Of a stretch of DNA of 64,000 nt, positions 44,445-59,700 are shown piece by piece. Source of the stretch: Balanoglossus misakiensis (lineage: Eukaryota; Hemichordata); NCBI GenBank assembly GCA_040954595.2, contig CM082588.2, positions 8,308,001 through 8,372,000 of the forward strand. Reading direction: 5' to 3'. The position numbers and the translations under genes were made by a program. The notes under the pieces were generated by a model. It saw nothing but the letters and a program-made list of their open reading frames with translations. It did not search any database and was not told where the DNA came from. Position 1 is the stretch's first letter. Each line of letters opens with the position of its first letter.

Positions 44445-47400
44445 TTATTTTTTTTTCTGTTCAGATAACCATGCTTTGTACTCCTGTGCATACTTGCCCC
44501 ATGCATACTCCCGATCACAGGCTTCTGTTATGTTTAGGTATTTCAGTGCATTGGTAGAGTCATCTTGTGCTTGGTAAGCGTAGGCAAGATTATAACATGC
44601 ATTTAGTATGTGATATGGGTCAGAGAGGGTGCTGATCAGATGGGTATATATTTCACATGCATCACTGTACTGTTTCAAGTATGTGAGGGAAACGGCCTTC
44701 CGGAGAGAAGCAGTGGGATAAAAACCACCTGCATATGCAACTGCTTTGTCGAGACACTCTATGGCTTTTATCAGGCACTGGCGATTGCTTTCTATCGGAT
44801 TGTGTTCGTATTTGGCCTCGTATGTGACTCCTAGGTGAAACGTGAAATTTGGATTGTCTGGATCTTGTGCTGCAGCATTGTGAATAACTCGCAGTGCTTT
44901 TTCGAAGTCTGGAACATTGCTGTGGCAGTAATAACGACGTGCAGAATCCACCGCGAAATTGGATAAAGGGGTTAATTCGAGTGCTTTCTGGAGGAGTTGA
45001 CCTGCTTCTTCATAGCGACCTTCATAGTGTGACAGATTACTTAAAAGTGCCAAAGCATAGCTGTGATGGGCATTCTTCTTAAGAACTCGCTCAAGCAAAT
45101 TTCTTTCTTGTGCCATTATTTGTAAGGCTTCGTGGCATTTTGAATCTCCATAGACACGATAACGTTTTCGTGAAAGAGAGAATGCTTGCCAAAGCATCCA
45201 ATCTGTTTGTTCTGGAAGTTCTACTAAAGCACGATCAAAGCTATCAATTGCCTCATCACACGTTTTCTTGACAAAATAAGCAAGAGAGATACCCTTGTGA
45301 GCATATACATACGCTTTCTGTTTCCCTGAAAATTTATCAATTGACAAAGTTGATATCAACTTAAGTGTTTCATCAACTCTGTCCATTTCACCCGATATGA
45401 AATAAACCCATGCTTTATCTGCAAGAAGAACCAACGTATCACCAAGTGGACCATCGTCGTCACCATCACAGCTGTCCAGTTCTTTCTGGTTGTCGGTGAG
45501 GGCGTCATCAATCCACTTCAAAGCGGCGAGTGGATCTCTCTTGTCTTCTGATCTCAGTTTGGACACGTACAGGTAACCTTTCATTGCTTTATGGGGAACT
45601 GGAGAGAACTCCTGGTTGTGATGTTTAAGGTTGTTGTCCAATTTACACTGTAAGAACTACAGTACATAGAAAGGCATATGTTACAGTGTCATGTGAAAAC
45701 ACAGGTGCTTGTACAGATGCTTTGTTGATATTTTATTGATTGTAATTAAGGTAGCTAAAAACGATAAGATCTCCCGATTTCACGTCATATGAGCGCCCAC
45801 ACTATCTTCGGGCCTATACCCCACTGACACATAAACAGATAAAGAAATATCTTTATGTGTCAGTGGGGTATAGGCCCAAACATAGCTCTTATGACGCGAA
45901 ATCGGGAGATCGTCTAAGCTACTGATTTATCGTTTTATAGCCACCTTGATAAAATACCTGTGTGTGAAAACATCAGACGCATGATTGGAATGAAATAAGA
46001 AGATGTGATTGATGAAGAAAACTCTAATGATTGACAAATTTTTAAATATGACACTTAAATGATGCAAAAAGTGGATATTCAGCATGTTGCTTTTTATATT
46101 TCAATTTGCGTCATTATTAACATCTGAGAGGAATACACATTTCCTTGGTTTTCGTGACAGATATAGCTGTTATGAAACGCTTTAACATTTCATTAACCTG
46201 TACTTCAAATATGAAAATAAATGTCCTCACCTCAAAACTATCATCAGAAAATTCTTCGAGTTTCCAGGTAAGGTGGCAGGGAAATCTCTGCAGTATTTCT
46301 TCATAGGACTTTGCTGTATGCTTCAATTCCGGTTTGTGTGTAAACGAAAATTCTATTGAATAGTAAAAACAATTTGGGTTATAAACTGATTTCATGATTT
46401 TAATTTTAAATTGAGATTGGTCTATTGAAATTAGCTTTTTGGTATTCCAACATTTTGGGAGAGAGTTGAGTTGTACCAACCAATGAATGAAATATTACTA
46501 AGCGCAGAGCGTAAAGTGTCTCCCAAAAGAAACTAAAACAACCAAAATATCCGCGTCAATATTGATCGAGTTTATTGAAACGATATTCCCTTGGGAAAAT
46601 CAGTTGAAAGTGACGCAAACTAATAATTTAGTTTTAAAATAAAAATGCCGGAACATGTTATGTATAATGATTTTGCATGGAAGGTCAATTGCAGGAAAGA
46701 TAAAACAAAGTAAAACGGAAGGTTTTCAGACCGATCTCTGAAATTCGATTTTTGCTCCTGGACACAAGATTGTAATAGAAAATAAATCCGGCCTATAATC
46801 GAACTTGTTGGGAGCACATTTTATTTATTTGGAGCAGATGATACAACGGATGGATGGATATGTTGCAGATAACTGCATTACCTTCAATGTTTTTGTCTAC
46901 AGGTGGCACAATTGTAGTTTTCGTTTCCTGAAGTTCATCGATAGTCTGACGTAACTGTCGGACGTTGTCTTTCAGCTTGGTATTTGTCGTGAGTAGTTTG
47001 GAACTTTGAGTTTCACTGCTTTCCAGCATTTCCTTCAGAAGCCCACGTGACTGCTCACTTTCTTCACTTTTCCCCTTAAGGATCGTATATTCCATCTTCT
47101 TGGATTGTAGCAGTTCTCGAATCTCCTTGATTTCGTTAAAGAGCGAAGTGATGACAGAGAGATAGTTGTCTGTCGAGATTTGTTCCAAAACACGAGCAGC
47201 TCCTTCTTTTGAAAAAGATTCCGCCAGAATCTTGTCCGACTCTTTCGTGCCAGTGTTCAAGATGTTGACGCCATTTTGATTGACGAGTCTCTTCAGTTCT
47301 GATGAAATGTTATTAAACATAGTTTATAGCAAAATGTTATTTATGATCTATGATGTAATCCCCTTTGCAATTAATTGGTCGGAGGCCGTGGAATGCAAAT

Positions 47401-50400
47401 AAATGGGCACTATCTATTTTACTTCACGCTCGATGTGCAAATCAATGGCAGAATTGTACAGACCTATCTTTAAAATACTTCAACAAGCAGCCAACTAAAC
47501 CAAAACATTCCCTTTAGAACAAATTTCAGCAGCAAGCTTATTTATTCTGATTAGTTGAATAGACTATTGTTTGGCCAAATTCCCTGTCTAAATGTTTGTG
47601 AACACTAACCTTCTCTTTCATATCTGAATGTCTCTCCCTCTGGTAAGGTGATCGAAGACATCTGTTGGCTATCCAAAATCAAACACCGTCTGATTCCAAG
47701 GACACCAAGAACTTCTGGCCGTTCATCCAACAACGAAGACAACTGTAGAGGGTGCTGTATTTTTATCAACAGGACGATTGGTGTCTGTGTGTCTCCCACA
47801 TCAACATCTATCTCAGCTTCCAAAGTGCCGGAACCACCAAGTAGTTTTGATAAACCGATTCTGTTTTGGCGTGTGGCATAGACAGACCTGTCAGTCTCCA
47901 CGGCAACAACTGCGCTCTTGTCATCTACATTCACAAACGACACAGAGAAAGGCTCAATAAATGATATGTATTCTCATAAAAGAGAATTTTTCAACAGAAT
48001 TGTTTCTCCTGCTTGAATTCTGAAGTGCCTATGAAAAGAAAACTGCACACTCATAGCATGTCAGCTAGAAACAAAAGCAGTCACAGAAACACTCAACTTG
48101 AAAAATAAGTCTTGCCCTATGCTGTCATATCCATAAATAGTAATTACCTTGTTTAGTCAACATTTCTCCAGGTTCTGTACACTTTTCTCCACACAAACCA
48201 CAGACCTCAGAAGATTTCACTTCCGGTACATAGCCTATCAAGATTAAAGTTACGAATTCGTCATCTCATGACATATATTCTTGATATTAATTTGCAATGT
48301 TAACAATGATCCATAAGAACTTGATTGTACAAGTGAAAAGTTTTATAAGGGGTCGGTTCGTTTTGGCTAAAGTGCAATGCATTTACATGAATCTCTTTCA
48401 AATAGGCCTTAGGCATGGATACAGGAACTTGCACGTACACGTATTCTGCTGAAAAAAACACACAACACAGATACGAGTCTAGAACTGAAATAAACCAAAG
48501 GTTTCAGGTAAAATCCTTCAATTCAAACGAATACACAATGTTCGGCAACATTAACTAAATTGTTAAAATATTAGACTTGCCTTCCTTGAAGTACTTCAAT
48601 TCTGCCAGACATAGTTGATATCTCCATGTCTCTATGGTTGTCTTCAGGTTAACGTCAGATACATTGAGTTTGTGGAGCAATTCGGGTGTGATCATGTCTG
48701 CCTTAAACAGATCTCCCAGTATCCCTTGCCTGTAGTCACGCCATAGTCTCTCCACTGACTTTGATGTCTGGCAAGTCAATACAACATTTACACTACCCCG
48801 CTTAATTTCTTCAATTTGTATGTTTCCAACACTGTTGAGATGCTCTTTGACTTTTGGTAAATCGTTTCCAGAGCTGCTGTTGTTGATGATCTCGTTTTCG
48901 ATGAGTTCAACCTGGTCTGGAGTCAAGGTTGGACCAGACACCTTAAGCTTGACTACGATTTCTCCTGAAATAACATACAATGAGTACATTGTATTAGAAT
49001 TGACATGTGTTGTACAGGATTCGAAGCAAGACCAATCACAAAATTTCAAGGACTAAATCCACATCCGCAATGGATGTTTTAATTGCCCAGATAAGAATTA
49101 AGCGAGTCCCTATTAACTTGATCTAAACACAACACACAAACAATACAAACAAACAAACAAACAAACACAAAACAAAACAACACAAAACAAAACAAACGCA
49201 TAGACGAACATTTCCATTGCTCAACATGTGGAGAGACATCCTCGGGTACAAATGTGTTCTTAATTCAAACCTCATTTTGTTTCATTACACAATTGTATTC
49301 TACATCATATATTGGCAAATGCATCATCCAATTATATGACGAACGATACAATAACAAGTATACAGGGACGAGTGAATATGAGCAACTATAGTTCCGTGCG
49401 TTAGCTCTCTGTGCAGGGGCCACATGAACTATTTCATTTGGTTTCCAATTTGAATATTGAATGAATATTGTTTTATAAGGACAGACAAGTAAATTTCACT
49501 AGGCGTACAAATGTACCCAATCAGCACCCTTACCCAGATTCGAGTTGAGAGTGTGTTGAACTTCATGCGTCTGTCCACTGTCAGGATTTTGCTGGCCACC
49601 TTCACCATTATTCAGATCACCATTTTTGGACTCGTTGTTGCTAGGGACATCTTGAACCTGCTTTTCTGCTTGGCTGCCACCAGAATTCACGGTTTGTTGG
49701 TCTTTAAGTGTTTCCTCCTTACCTAGTGCATAATAAAAATACTACAACTTACAAAACTTGATTTTAGCTGTAATTTATTTATAAAACAGACTATCAATTC
49801 ACCCAACAGCTGTAATATTTCTTAAGGTGACCATCATTTATTACACTGTTTTGATTCACTTTAACGAACACATTTACCGTAGCCGTTAACTGGCAACACG
49901 TGATTCTGTTATCTGTTACCCTTCTATCTATTTGCATTTACCTTTGGGGGGCTCTTCTACTGGGTCGTCACAATCCCCAGGACAAGCAACACAACCAATG
50001 AGTTTCGTTTGGTTGTAAGATATAACACCATCCTCTGCCGATTTATGGAGTGCTGACTGCAATTCCTGTGATGTTTTCTTGGCGCGACCATATTCACTCA
50101 GAATCTCCATGATAGCACGTGCCCACTTTTCACTTCCGCTGTCAACATTTTCGTTTGGGCCCACGTCACAGTACGGTACACCAAATAAGGGGAAGTGTTC
50201 TTTTGTGAAGTTTGCGAAACCTGATTGCCTTGGCTGTACAGTGGGCACACCAGCAGCGCAGGATAGAAGACCAATCACACCAAATGGGTCGCCTTTAGTT
50301 GTGAAGTTTACCAGGATGTCACACTGTTTCAAGTCTTTCTTTAACTGGTCTATCGATGTGTCGTTTGGATATAAATTGATCACTAACCAATCTGACTTCG

Positions 50401-51208
50401 CCATCGTCTCCAGCTGCTGCTGAATCTTCTTACATGATGTAGACACTAAAAGTCCTTTGAACTTCCACTTTATTTTTCTTGCATAAAAGCTGTTGATGTA
50501 AGCAACCTTCTCCATGCCACGAGCTGCTGCTTGGAATTCCTCCAGATCTTGTAGGTTTGAAATCGTGTGTACAGATAAGACTTCAATAGTCTTACTTAAG
50601 TCTCTTTTGTTGAGCGAAATCTCGTCTACATCTTTCTTCATCCAAGGGATGTACAGAACATTCTCCACTTGTGAGTCTAGCAGAGCTCGAATCTTCATCT
50701 TCAACTCCTCATGTACTGTTGGTCCAACAGATAAAATGACAGAGGACGTCTCTGCATATTCCAGCATTTCATCATCTTTTGCAGCCAAGTCTAAAGGATC
50801 AAGGTTCATGTTTTCCGGTGTGTCAGAATAGACAGGAACAAAGTCCGCAGATGGGAAAACATTCGCTTGAATACTCCTTGCTGTACTGGCAGTTCCATCC
50901 TTACAAGCAGTACCGTATATGGTCGTAATTGGGCGATATTTCTTTAACTGTTGAAAATAGTGTTCGTGTAAAATTAACCAATCACTTGTCGGCTTCCCCT
51001 CTTTGATTGGGAGAATCAGCTCCACTCCATGACGCCTTGCTTCTTCAACTTCTTTGTCAGAAGCCTGTAACGCCATGAAGTAAACCTGGTTGTTTCCACC
51101 AGCAAGATCGATGGCCAATTGTCTCTCAGTAAGACATGTTGCAATATTGCGACTTCTCGGCCACCACTCCTCTCCGACAACCAACAAACGATTCTTCACC
51201 TTTGCCAT
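44445..51208 (-). CDS. Gene 4: GT-B-like / TRADD-N / coiled-coil / IFIT-like TPR protein (8 exons, 1327 aa)
   Basis: Exons: 51208-49942, 49722-49534, 48964-48581, 48234-48148, 47924-47610, 47298-46882, 46352-46231 and 45647-44445. The GT-B half is class A and close to gene 1. The 3' half groups with gene 2: YQLCLAELKYF at the end of TRADD-N, the downstream exon-7 acceptor mutated to CG so that the upstream acceptor is required, and a TPR C-terminus of the older type ending WLSEQKKK. Coiled-coil exon starts ELKR. The frame upstream of the chosen ATG is open for 19 codons back to a GTG, but ATG at 51208 has a better context and follows an acceptor-like TTCTCAATTAG. Confidence 0.8.
45750..45944. 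mobile_element. Intronic hairpin MITE, gene 4 copy
   Basis: Terminal repeats GGTAGCTAAAAACGATAA and ATCGTTTTATAGCCACC. Both arms are nearly full length. It lies between exons 7 and 8, as in the other genes. Confidence 0.75.
49144..49200. repeat. Short (CAAA)n tract in gene 4 intron 2
   Basis: A contracted version of the arrays in genes 1 and 2, mixed with CAAAA units. It shows rapid length change at one paralogous site. Confidence 0.8.
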
Positions 51209-54200
51209 TTCTAATTGAGAATAAAATATGTTCGTGTTTATAGAGTTATCGGGGAATATTTCCACGGCTCATAGAAAGAGGAATGCTATGGAAGGTACAA
51301 TCATTATTACTGCAGACTCCTTGGCCTGCTACTCGGTGGACTGTCTGTCTCACAAAGCTCCGAGTGAGTGATAATATTTTGGATTCGCCGAAACAGTGGA
51401 TGTTATAACACACCGTGCAGTGAGCCCTCCATCGTGATTCGTCAAAACACCGTCACGTGACCTTAGTCATTTCGAACTGTTCTCTAGGGCATCAGTTCGA
51501 TCGGTTTCTGCCCGGTACTGTTGCCCCGTCTTTATATAATTCCGTGTTTGGTGTGTTACAAAACACATGATGACTGACATATTCGGGCAACAGTGTATTT
51601 TTGATGACCTCAGGACTGCCCTCGACCTATGCTCTCGGGAAAAAAAGACTGTTTTAGTTGTGACTAGCAGTGCCCTCGGACATCAAAATACACTGTTGCT
51701 CTCATTGTCAGTCATCATGTGTATATTGTAATGGACATACGTGTTGATACACGAAACATTTAAAACCCAGCTTTTCTTAAATATGGTAAATGAATAGGAA
51801 AGGTCGCAGGGCACTATTTTGAGGTCTTGATATATTATAACATGGCACTTTATAAGTCGCCTGTTCGTTTGTCTTAAATTCTACTATTAATAATTTTGTC
51901 AACCCATTTGGTAAGAATATGTGTTGCATGTGTAATGCCGTTTAAGTCGCTGTTGCCAGCAAAATAAAACTGGCATTTTCTCCAGGTGATATGAATATGA
52001 GATAAAATAGTCCCTGCTGAAAGAGTGTTAAAGTGAAGACTTTTCTTTTTTTTTGAATTCGCGTTTCTATCACGACCAATACTAAAAAACTGCATTGATA
52101 CATCGCAGTACTGTGCGTTGTAAACACGTCACCGGTATCTTCATGAGTACATATGCAAATGACAATAACATGGAACTACTTTCTACTTGTAAACATTGAA
52201 CGCCATGAATGCTAGAGCAGTGCATTATGACCAGTGAAACGCGGTGATTATATCATTATTTGGTTTGTTATATGCTTGATCCTACCAACTCTCTTCAGTA
52301 GAATAACATATTTAGTTGTCGACCTTAAAACAACGAAGGTTACTCGTTATCGCCAGTTTTCTAGAATTGCAGATGCAATCTCTCGCTGGCGACACAGAAT
52401 AACTGACCCAAGATGACCTCATTTGCATACCAATGACTACGTAACTTGGCTAAAAAAAACAGACCGTCGGCGGGTTGCTTATGACTGTTGCGTCAATCTA
52501 CATAAAATCAAGATGAAACGATCGAAACTTTCAATTTTCGTCAATTTTCGAGACAATAATAATAACAGACTTCCATGCCATCTGCATACTTTTTGTGTGG
52601 ACGGTACAGAAGTGACTCGCTCTGCCAGTCCATATATATTTTCACCATAGAAAACAGTAGCATTGAGGAGTGCAAGAAAAGTGCTGACTCAGCATTGTCC
52701 ATAAGGTTTTAGACCATCTTATTTAAAACATGTTGCATAGGAACACCCAATTTCTCTCTATTTTTGTTATAAAAATTCATTGATATAAAATATATTTTAA
52801 AAACAAGAAAATTACGATATTATAAAATATGGAAAATTAAGCATCGGCGGCCATTTGAGTAAAACCTTAAAAAATTAAACATATCTGTTCCACAGATTTT
52901 GGTAGATTTTTAATATTTTATTAAGGAGATTCAATATTACAGAAAACCGTTGATAAACCTTTTGTTGCATTTTAGGGTAAGGTCCTTTTATTTCAAAAGT
53001 ACAGCAAACTATTAGGACGGACGCAGTATTGTTGATTCAAATCCATACTCTGGTTCATTCGAGGTCACCACCCCCTAAGCGACAATGCGTCATCGACCTC
53101 CTGTGCAAACAACCAGAAAGAGGTCAGCGATATACACAAAAGGTTTCTCACTCAATTGTGGCATTACAAAAGTGAAAGAATGTGAAGTGAAAAAGAAGTC
53201 CAACGCTCGACTGTCAAATAGTAAAGAATGCGAACATTTATGGAAGACTCAGGTCCAAGGTCATTAGTATTACATTAGTAGCATTGCTCGAAATTCTGTC
53301 GATAAATTCACAGTGTGTACAACAAAATTGACGTCAATTTGTTGATTTAAAAGGTCAACTGAGTTCAGACCAACCTCCCACAAACAGAAAAAACTGTGCA
53401 GATCATGTTAATGACGAGGAAGTACAAAATTATATAACTTTCTTCAAGTCTTAAACGACCCTAAACTTCCAATTCCACATTTCAAACTAGAGGACAAGTA
53501 AGTTTACGTGTCCCCGGCAGTATACCATTAGTTGTATACGTTTTACCCAACATTGAAATGTATTTTACCCAACCGTTTGAAATGTGTTTCTCATTTCTTG
53601 AACTCAGTCGACACACATTGCAGCTACATTTTCTGTACTGAAATCATATTGCACTCTCCCAACTTTAAGATTGTGAACGGCCTGGCCTTAAAAGTTTAGT
53701 TTCTCTTTTGCAGACTCATTGTCCAGGTTAGCTGTTCTGCCCGTAGGGGGGGGGGGTGCGAGACTTGCCACATTTCCTCCTCCCGGCGGAACAGCTGCGT
53801 TTTCACAGCTAGGTCCAGGTGTTACTTACCTGTCGATTTGCACAGAATCGTGATTCGGTTTAATAGGACGTCCTCCCTTTGTGATTAAATGTTCCCAAGA
53901 GTGTCAGTCACATCAAGTGAACGCGAGAAATGTGATTCACGGGTGAACATTTACCGTGTTGTTGACTCGTACAGATTGCGGAAAAGAACAGAAACTAGCC
54001 CCGATATATAGCGACGCCATTGGTGCCAAGCCAAGTCTGACCAAAACGAGGCTGGTTGCTAGGTCACTCGTGACAGGGCATATCAGGGCGTTTGAAGCAT
54101 AGACAGTAGATCTAGGGGTGGGGAGATGTCTATGTGTGAAGTCTTTTTTACAACAAGTGAATCGGACATGTGTGGGGGAGGTGAGCAAGGTAGAGAGGGT

Positions 54201-56459
54201 GGACGTTGACCGTGAGTTTCCCTTATTGTCTCCCCTTTGTGAATCTCCAAATAAGGAGATTTGATATAAAATCTATAGGCCTATGCAACTCTGTATGAAT
54301 TATGATCACTGTTTACGTCTTTTTTGTGGGATATTTCATGTGAAATATAGATCGATTCAATATATGAACTAAGTGAATAAATTTAAAACATAACGCAAAC
54401 TGCGCAAAATAGTGGTCGTGACATTTTTATCTAAACCAATGATATTTATTTTACTTAAAATCATAAACGTTGTTTCTTTTACTAAAACATGCTGTATTGA
54501 TAACACTTTACTAAGGTTTTTATCATATGGCTTGGGCACTTTCAACAAAAAGCTGCTTTTGATATATACAAGAAAAATAACAAGATGGGTAAACGTTATA
54601 GACCACAGCTAGATGAAATAAAATCTTTGATCATAAAACCACCTTGCTATTATGTGTTTACCTCAACATTGATTCTGTCGCCCAGTTTTGTTTACAAAAT
54701 CTCAATCAATTTGACATCAGAGCAGAACGTTTTCTATTCTGTGTCATTAAATTTTACAAATATCATCAAATAAACGCATAATCTTATGACTGTACAAGAA
54801 ATGGCGTGACATGAAAATTACATTACATTGTATTTGTTTTCAAATTACATCACTGTATGAAAGAAAAGTCAAAAATTTCGCCATAGATCACCATGATTGT
54901 TTTATCACTATATAGAAGAAGTTCACATTTAGTGTTTATTGTCCTAACTGGATATCTTGAATAACATGAAAGTTTCTGTGCAAATAAATGCAATACAACA
55001 AACGCGACAAAACAAATAAGACAATACACCCTGCACCAGACCTCAAAATGAACCAATGACAATCGAGATATTTACTCTGAAAACCAATCATATCAAACTG
55101 TTGCCAAAACAGGCAATGAACAAATTGGTACTGCGACACTATAGTTTACACCACAAGAAAACTGCTGATGGTAGCTATGATGTGTCACACGGAAAACTCA
55201 ATATGTCACACATCACATTCTTTAGTTATCTGAAATGTTCAAATACTAGTAGTATGGTACAATGGGTATGACTGATCAAATACTTTACACTTGCGTGTCA
55301 TTATCTTTTCAAACTTGAAAATCCCAATTACCGCCAGCCATCGAAATACACTCACTGAATTGTAAACCACCGATCGTTGGTCTACAGCATGTGGATAGAA
55401 AAATGTACAACATGGCAAAGAACAGTAAGGGCTTACAAGAAGAGTATACGAATCTGCAGAGGGCGCTATTTTCTCCTGTACCCAAACTCAACAAGAGTGG
55501 ACACAGCTTTCCTTTCAAATGAGTCGTGATACCTTTTGTCATCTCTTTGTTCTTACATTTTGCTGAAAATGAAAATTTTCTGTGACAAAATGAATTTCTT
55601 TAAAGTAAAGTATTATTTTTTTTTTGCAATTTTTAAAACATATGCATCATTCTAAAAATTGAAAAAACAACAACAGTTGAACACATTCTACAACTGTACG
55701 GACACAAAAGAAAACTATCTGCATATTGGCGAAATAAATCCAAAAGTAACGAACCGTGCAACCACAAAAAACTAATTCAAATTCATCTCCTGTAGAGCAC
55801 ACACGTGGTTATATGACAAACAATTTATATATCCACACACACAAAATTTACTGTGTTATAGGGAAAGCCAAATAACAAAGCCAAATAACAAACTGTAAAT
55901 AATATATATATAACGCTTGGAAACATTGAAAGCTCGAATTGCCAGTTTTCAAGACAACTCCAAAATGTTGCGAACAGTCAGAATGAACATTTCAGGAAAC
56001 ATTTCTAAAATAACACTTTTCACTGCAGTGTATGCAATTGGTTGAAAAGTGACGTAAGCAACCACAAGATCATTACAAATAATTCGTAAAACACACGGTA
56101 ATGACACATCCCTCCATTGTTGATAGAAAACGATGTATGCTCACTAATTTGACTGACCAAGCCACTTTCCCCAGCTATACTCAAAGCCACATATGAACGT
56201 GCACATTATTGTGAACTTTCAATCTTTGAAGGATGGGTTTCGGTTGATTGGAACGTACAAAATTCATGACAAACATATTATTACTATGAACAAACAATAT
56301 TAGGCAAAGTTACTGAAATGACATTCATTTTGCTGACGGAGGCCTGTAGTTGGTTATCATGCTTGAGGCTCTCAGGAAATCGTTCTTTTTTGGTATCCCT
56401 AAAAAAATTATTTCGTCACTTTCTAATCAGTAATTTTCTTTACTGCTGATTACAAGTTA
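51209..56459. repeat. Intergenic duplicon between genes 4 and 5
   Basis: Collinear with the other spacers. It includes the foldback element at 51563-51722, a degenerate plus-strand frame from 52513 (MKRSKLSIFVNF, stopping early), a palindrome at 53729-53795, an empty GTTTT site (54729-54733), and the 3' flank with the interrupted unit 5 version of the 43878-44141 frame. No supported gene. Confidence 0.5.
51563..51722. mobile_element. Foldback element upstream of gene 4 (internal deletion)
   Basis: The same arms as 12541-12727 (ACACATGATGACTGACA and its complement). The left arm lacks the segment matching CAGTCACACTAAAACAG, so only one half of the inner stem remains. Confidence 0.7.
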
Positions 56460-56745
56460 AATTAGTTTTATTCCTGTTCAGATAACCTTGCTTTGTCCTC
56501 CTGTGCATACTTGGCCCATTTATACTCCTGACCACAGGCTTCTGTTATGTTTAGGTATTTCAGTGCATTGGCAGAGTCAATTTGTGCTTGGTAAACACGG
56601 GCAAGACTATAACATGCCCATAGTATTTAATATAGGTCACGGAGGGTGCTGATCAGATGGGTATACATTTCACATGCATCACTGTAGTTATTCAATAATG
56701 TGAGGACATGAACCATGAAAAGAGATGCGATGGGATACAATTAGT
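56460..56745 (-). pseudogene. Detached TPR 3'-end copy downstream of gene 5
   Basis: It includes MVHVLTLLNNYSD, YTHLISTLRD and LKYLNITEACGQEYKW, but a TAA interrupts it right after LRDLY (near 56630). It is equivalent to 31724-32011 in unit 3, which is still open. Confidence 0.65.
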
Positions 56746-56753
56746 AATTTTCT

Positions 56754-59700
56754 TTATTGCTGATTGCAAAATTGGACCCGTTTCTTTTGTTGAGGGGGCT
56801 TTGTTTTCGCTTCCCGTGCCATTTTAGCCGAGGCATACTCCAGACCACACTCTTCTGCTTTGTTTAGGTATTTCAGTGCATTGGCAGAGTCGCCTTTTGC
56901 TTGGTAAACGTGGGCAAGACAATAACACGCCCATGATATGTAGAATGGGTCACGGAGGGTGCTGATCAGATGGGTATATATTTCACATGCATCACTGTAC
57001 TGTTTCAAGTGTGTGAGGGCAACGGCCTTCAAGATAGAAGCAGTGGGATACAAACCACCTGCATATGCAACTGCTTTGTCGGAACACTCTATGGCTTTTA
57101 GCAGGCACTGACGATTGCTTTCTATCGGATTGTGTTCGTATTTGGCCGCGTATGTGACTCCTAGGTTCCACGCGAAATATGGATTGTCTGGATCTTGTGC
57201 CGCAGCATTGTGAATAACTCGCTGTGCTTTTTCGAAGTCTCCAACATTGCTGTGGCAGTAATAAAGACGTGCAAAAACCACCGTGAAATTGGATAAAGGG
57301 GTTAATTCGAGTGCTTTCTGAATGAGTTGACCTGCTTCTTCATAGCGACCTTCATCGAGTGACAGATTACTTAAAAGTGCCAAAGCATAGCTGTGATTGG
57401 CATTTTTCTTAAGAACTCTCTCAAGCAAATTTCTTTCTTGTGCCATTATTTGTAAAGCTTCCTGACATTTTGAATCTCCATAGACACGAGCACGTTTTGC
57501 TAAAAGAATGAATGCTTGCCAAAGCATCCAGTCTGTTTGTTCTGGAAGTTCTACTAAAGCACGATCAAAGCTATCAATTGCCTCATCACACGTTTTTTTG
57601 TGAAAATAAGCAAGAGAGACACCCTTGTGAGCATATACATACGCTTTCTGTTTCCCTGACAATTTCTCAAGTGACAAAGTTGCTATCAACTTAAGCAATT
57701 CATCAACTCTGTCCATCTCACCCGACATGAAATGAACCCATGCTTTATCTGCAAGAAGAACCAACTTATCACCAAGTGGACCATCGTCGTCACCATCACA
57801 GCTGTCAAGTTCTTTCTGGTTGTCGGTGAGGGCGTCATCAAACCACTTCAAAGCGGCACTTGGATCTCTCTTGTCTTCCGATCTCAGTTTTGACAAGTAC
57901 ATGTAACCTTTCATGGCTTTATGGGGAACTGGAGAGAACACCTGGTTGTGATGTTTAAGTCTGTCGTCCAATCTGCACTGTAAGAACTACAGTACATGGA
58001 AAGGCATGTTACAGTGTCATGTGAAAACCCAGGTGCTTGTACAGATGCTTTGTTGGTATTTTATTGATTGTTAAAAAGGTAGCTAAAAACGATAAGATCT
58101 CACGTCATACGAGCGCTCACGCTATGTTCGGGCCTATACCCCACTGACACATAAACGGATATTTTTATGTTTCAATTTGCGTCATTATTAACATCTGAGA
58201 GGAATACACATTTCTTTGGTTTTCGTGACATTTCAACAAGTCAGATACAGCTGCTATGAACCGCTTTAAAATTTCATAAACCTATACTTCAAATACGCAA
58301 ATAAATGTCCTCACCTCAAGACTCTCATCACAAAATTCTTCGAGTTTCCAGGTAAAGTGGCAGGGAAACCTCTGCAGTATTTCTTCATAGGACTTTGCTG
58401 TATGCTTCAATCCCGTGTGTGTAACTGAAAATTCTATTGAATAGTAAAAACAAAGTTTGGGTGATAAACTGATTTTAATTTTAAATTGAGATTGGTCTAT
58501 TGAAAAAAAGCCTAGGCTTTTTTTATTATGGTATTCCAACATTCTGGGAGAGAATTGGGTTATATCAACCGGTGAATGACCTACTATTAAGCGCCAAAGC
58601 GTAAATTGTCACCCAAAAGAAACTAAAACAACCAAAATATCCGTCGTCAATATTGAGAGATTTCGTTCCTTCTGCTTTTTGAAGCGACACCCCCTTCGGA
58701 AAATCAGTTGAAAGTGACATAAACTAATAATTTAGTTTTAAAATAAATATGCCTGACCATGTTAAGTATAATGATTTTGCAAGGAATGTCTATTGCAGGA
58801 AAGAGAAAAAAAACTGAAACGGAAGGTTTTCAGACCGAACTCTGAAATTCACTTTTGCTCCTAGACACAAGATTGTAATAGAAAATAAATACGGCCTATA
58901 ATCGAACTTGTTGGGAGCACATTTTGTTTATTTGGAGCAGATGATATAACGGATGGATGGATATGTTGCAGATAACTACATTACCTTCGATGTTTTTGTC
59001 TACAGGTGGCGCAGTTGTAGTTTTTGTTTCCTGAAGTTCGTCGATAGTCTGACGTAACTGTCGGATGTTGTCTTTCAGCTTGGTATTTGTCGTGAGTAGT
59101 TTGGAACTTTGAGTTTCACTGCTTTCCAGCATTTCCTTCAGAAGCTCACGTGACTGCTCACTTTCTTCACTTTTCCCCTTAAGGATCGTATAATCCATCT
59201 TCTTGGATTGCAGTAGTTCTCTAATCTCCTTGATTTCGTTAAAGAGCGAAGTGATGACGGAGAGATAGTTGTCTGTCGAGATTGGTTCCAAGACACGAGC
59301 AGCTCCTTCTTTTGATAAAGATTCCGCCAGAATCTTGTCCGACTCTTTGGTGCCAGTTTTCAAGATGTTGACGCCATTTTGATTGACCAATCTCTTCATT
59401 TCTGATGAAAATGTGATTTAACATAGTTAGCAAAATGTTATTTATGATCGATGTGATGTAACCCCCTTTGCAATTGGGTCGGAGGTCGTGAAATGCAAAT
59501 AAATGGGCACTATCTATTTTACTTTACGCTCGATGTGCAAATCAATGGCAGAATAGTACAGACCTATCTTTAAAGAATACTTCAACAAGCAGACATCTAG
59601 ACCAAACCATTCCCTTTAGAACAAATTTTAACAGCAAGCTTATTTGTTCTGATTAGTTGAATAGAGTATTGTTTGACCAACTTCCCTGCCTAAATGTTTG

